Shown here: positions 63,730 through 64,000 of the stretch, one piece after another
Position numbering within the stretch: position 1 is the stretch's first letter
Layout: each line of letters opens with the position of its first letter
Source of the DNA: Liquidambar formosana
Taxonomy: Eukaryota; Streptophyta; Magnoliopsida; Saxifragales; Altingiaceae
Direction: 5' to 3'
Length of the DNA: 64,000 bases
Assembly (NCBI GenBank): GCA_039720395.1
Contig: CM077831.1
Span: forward strand, 6,490,003-6,554,002
Made by a program: the position numbers and the translations under genes
Notes under the pieces: model-generated
Seen by the model: the letters and a program-made list of their open reading frames with translations, nothing else
Told to the model about the DNA's origin: nothing
Database searches by the model: none

Positions 63730-64000
63730 AATTCGGGCTGTAACATGAGTTGCTAAATTTGTATGCGATATTTACTTTTAATGGCTGACTGTCACAATGA
63801 ATCTTGTTCTAAGGGTGCGTTTGGTTCCTGGTTTCCATGCCTGGGAATGGGTTTTGATTCCCCTTTCCCACGTTTGGGACGAACCCATTCCCAGCGAAGT
63901 TGCATTCCCGTTACCTTAAGATTCCCATCAAGGGTGGGTATTTGAATACCACGGGAGGGGTGGGTTTACATTTAGATGCTCGGGCATCGCTTTTATGATA
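63730..64000. other. Start of an undetermined element at the window edge
   Basis: GGGTGCGTTTGGTTCCTGG (near 63814) resembles the ends of some plant MITEs, and the following 180 bp are unusually GC-rich. The other end is outside the window. Confidence 0.35.

Overview
The window is nuclear DNA from a flowering plant, almost certainly a eudicot with a repeat-rich genome. It is AT-rich. Its retroelements are plant types: Ty1-copia elements primed by initiator tRNA-Met, L1-type LINEs with zf-RVT and RNase H domains, a BED/DUF659 hAT transposase, a Helitron, a tRNA-derived SINE and a TRIM. I cannot name the species. I see no rRNA, tRNA, organellar or bacterial genes and no CRISPR array.

One real host gene is visible. 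It lies on the + strand from 22679 to beyond 60219. I could place 17 consecutive coding exons with canonical GT..AG borders. Their phases join without a break into 5250 nt (1750 codons), and both ends of the gene are missing. The largest exon (55810-59315, 3.5 kb) carries most of the protein. The product looks like a large, conserved, mainly alpha-helical plant protein; I do not recognise a catalytic domain and give no symbol. Its introns are full of transposons: 14.9 kb between the first two visible exons, 7.5 kb around a full-length copia element, and 4.2 kb before the large exon.

Layout. 0.7-4.4 kb: a decayed hAT element with 11-bp inverted ends. 5.6-14.3 kb: intergenic DNA with two copies of one MITE in opposite orientation, a retroposition scar made only of a tail, simple repeats, and LINE fragments on alternating strands. 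14.7-19.0 kb: a copia element (- strand) with its 5' LTR but no 3' end. 20.4-22.3 kb: a related copia remnant and LINE pieces. 22.7-60.2 kb: the host gene. Its first visible intron holds a copia fragment, a LINE broken by two insertions (one of which carries a third), a solo LTR, a Helitron containing a SINE, a 5'-truncated LINE with target-site duplications, and further LINE and copia scraps. Later introns hold a TRIM, a copia with intact LTRs and target duplication, and several MITEs. 60.6-63.7 kb: a long-TIR element, then a LINE copy split by a small, internally deleted copia element. The last 200 bp look like the start of another element.

The elements do not cooperate with one another. 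The interest lies in the nesting order, the intact insertion signatures (target duplications CCAAG, CCTAA, CAAAT, GTTCCAAC and a 13-bp LINE duplication), and the fact that a very long gene still splices through them. I found no convincing new biological system such as a defence locus or metabolic cluster.
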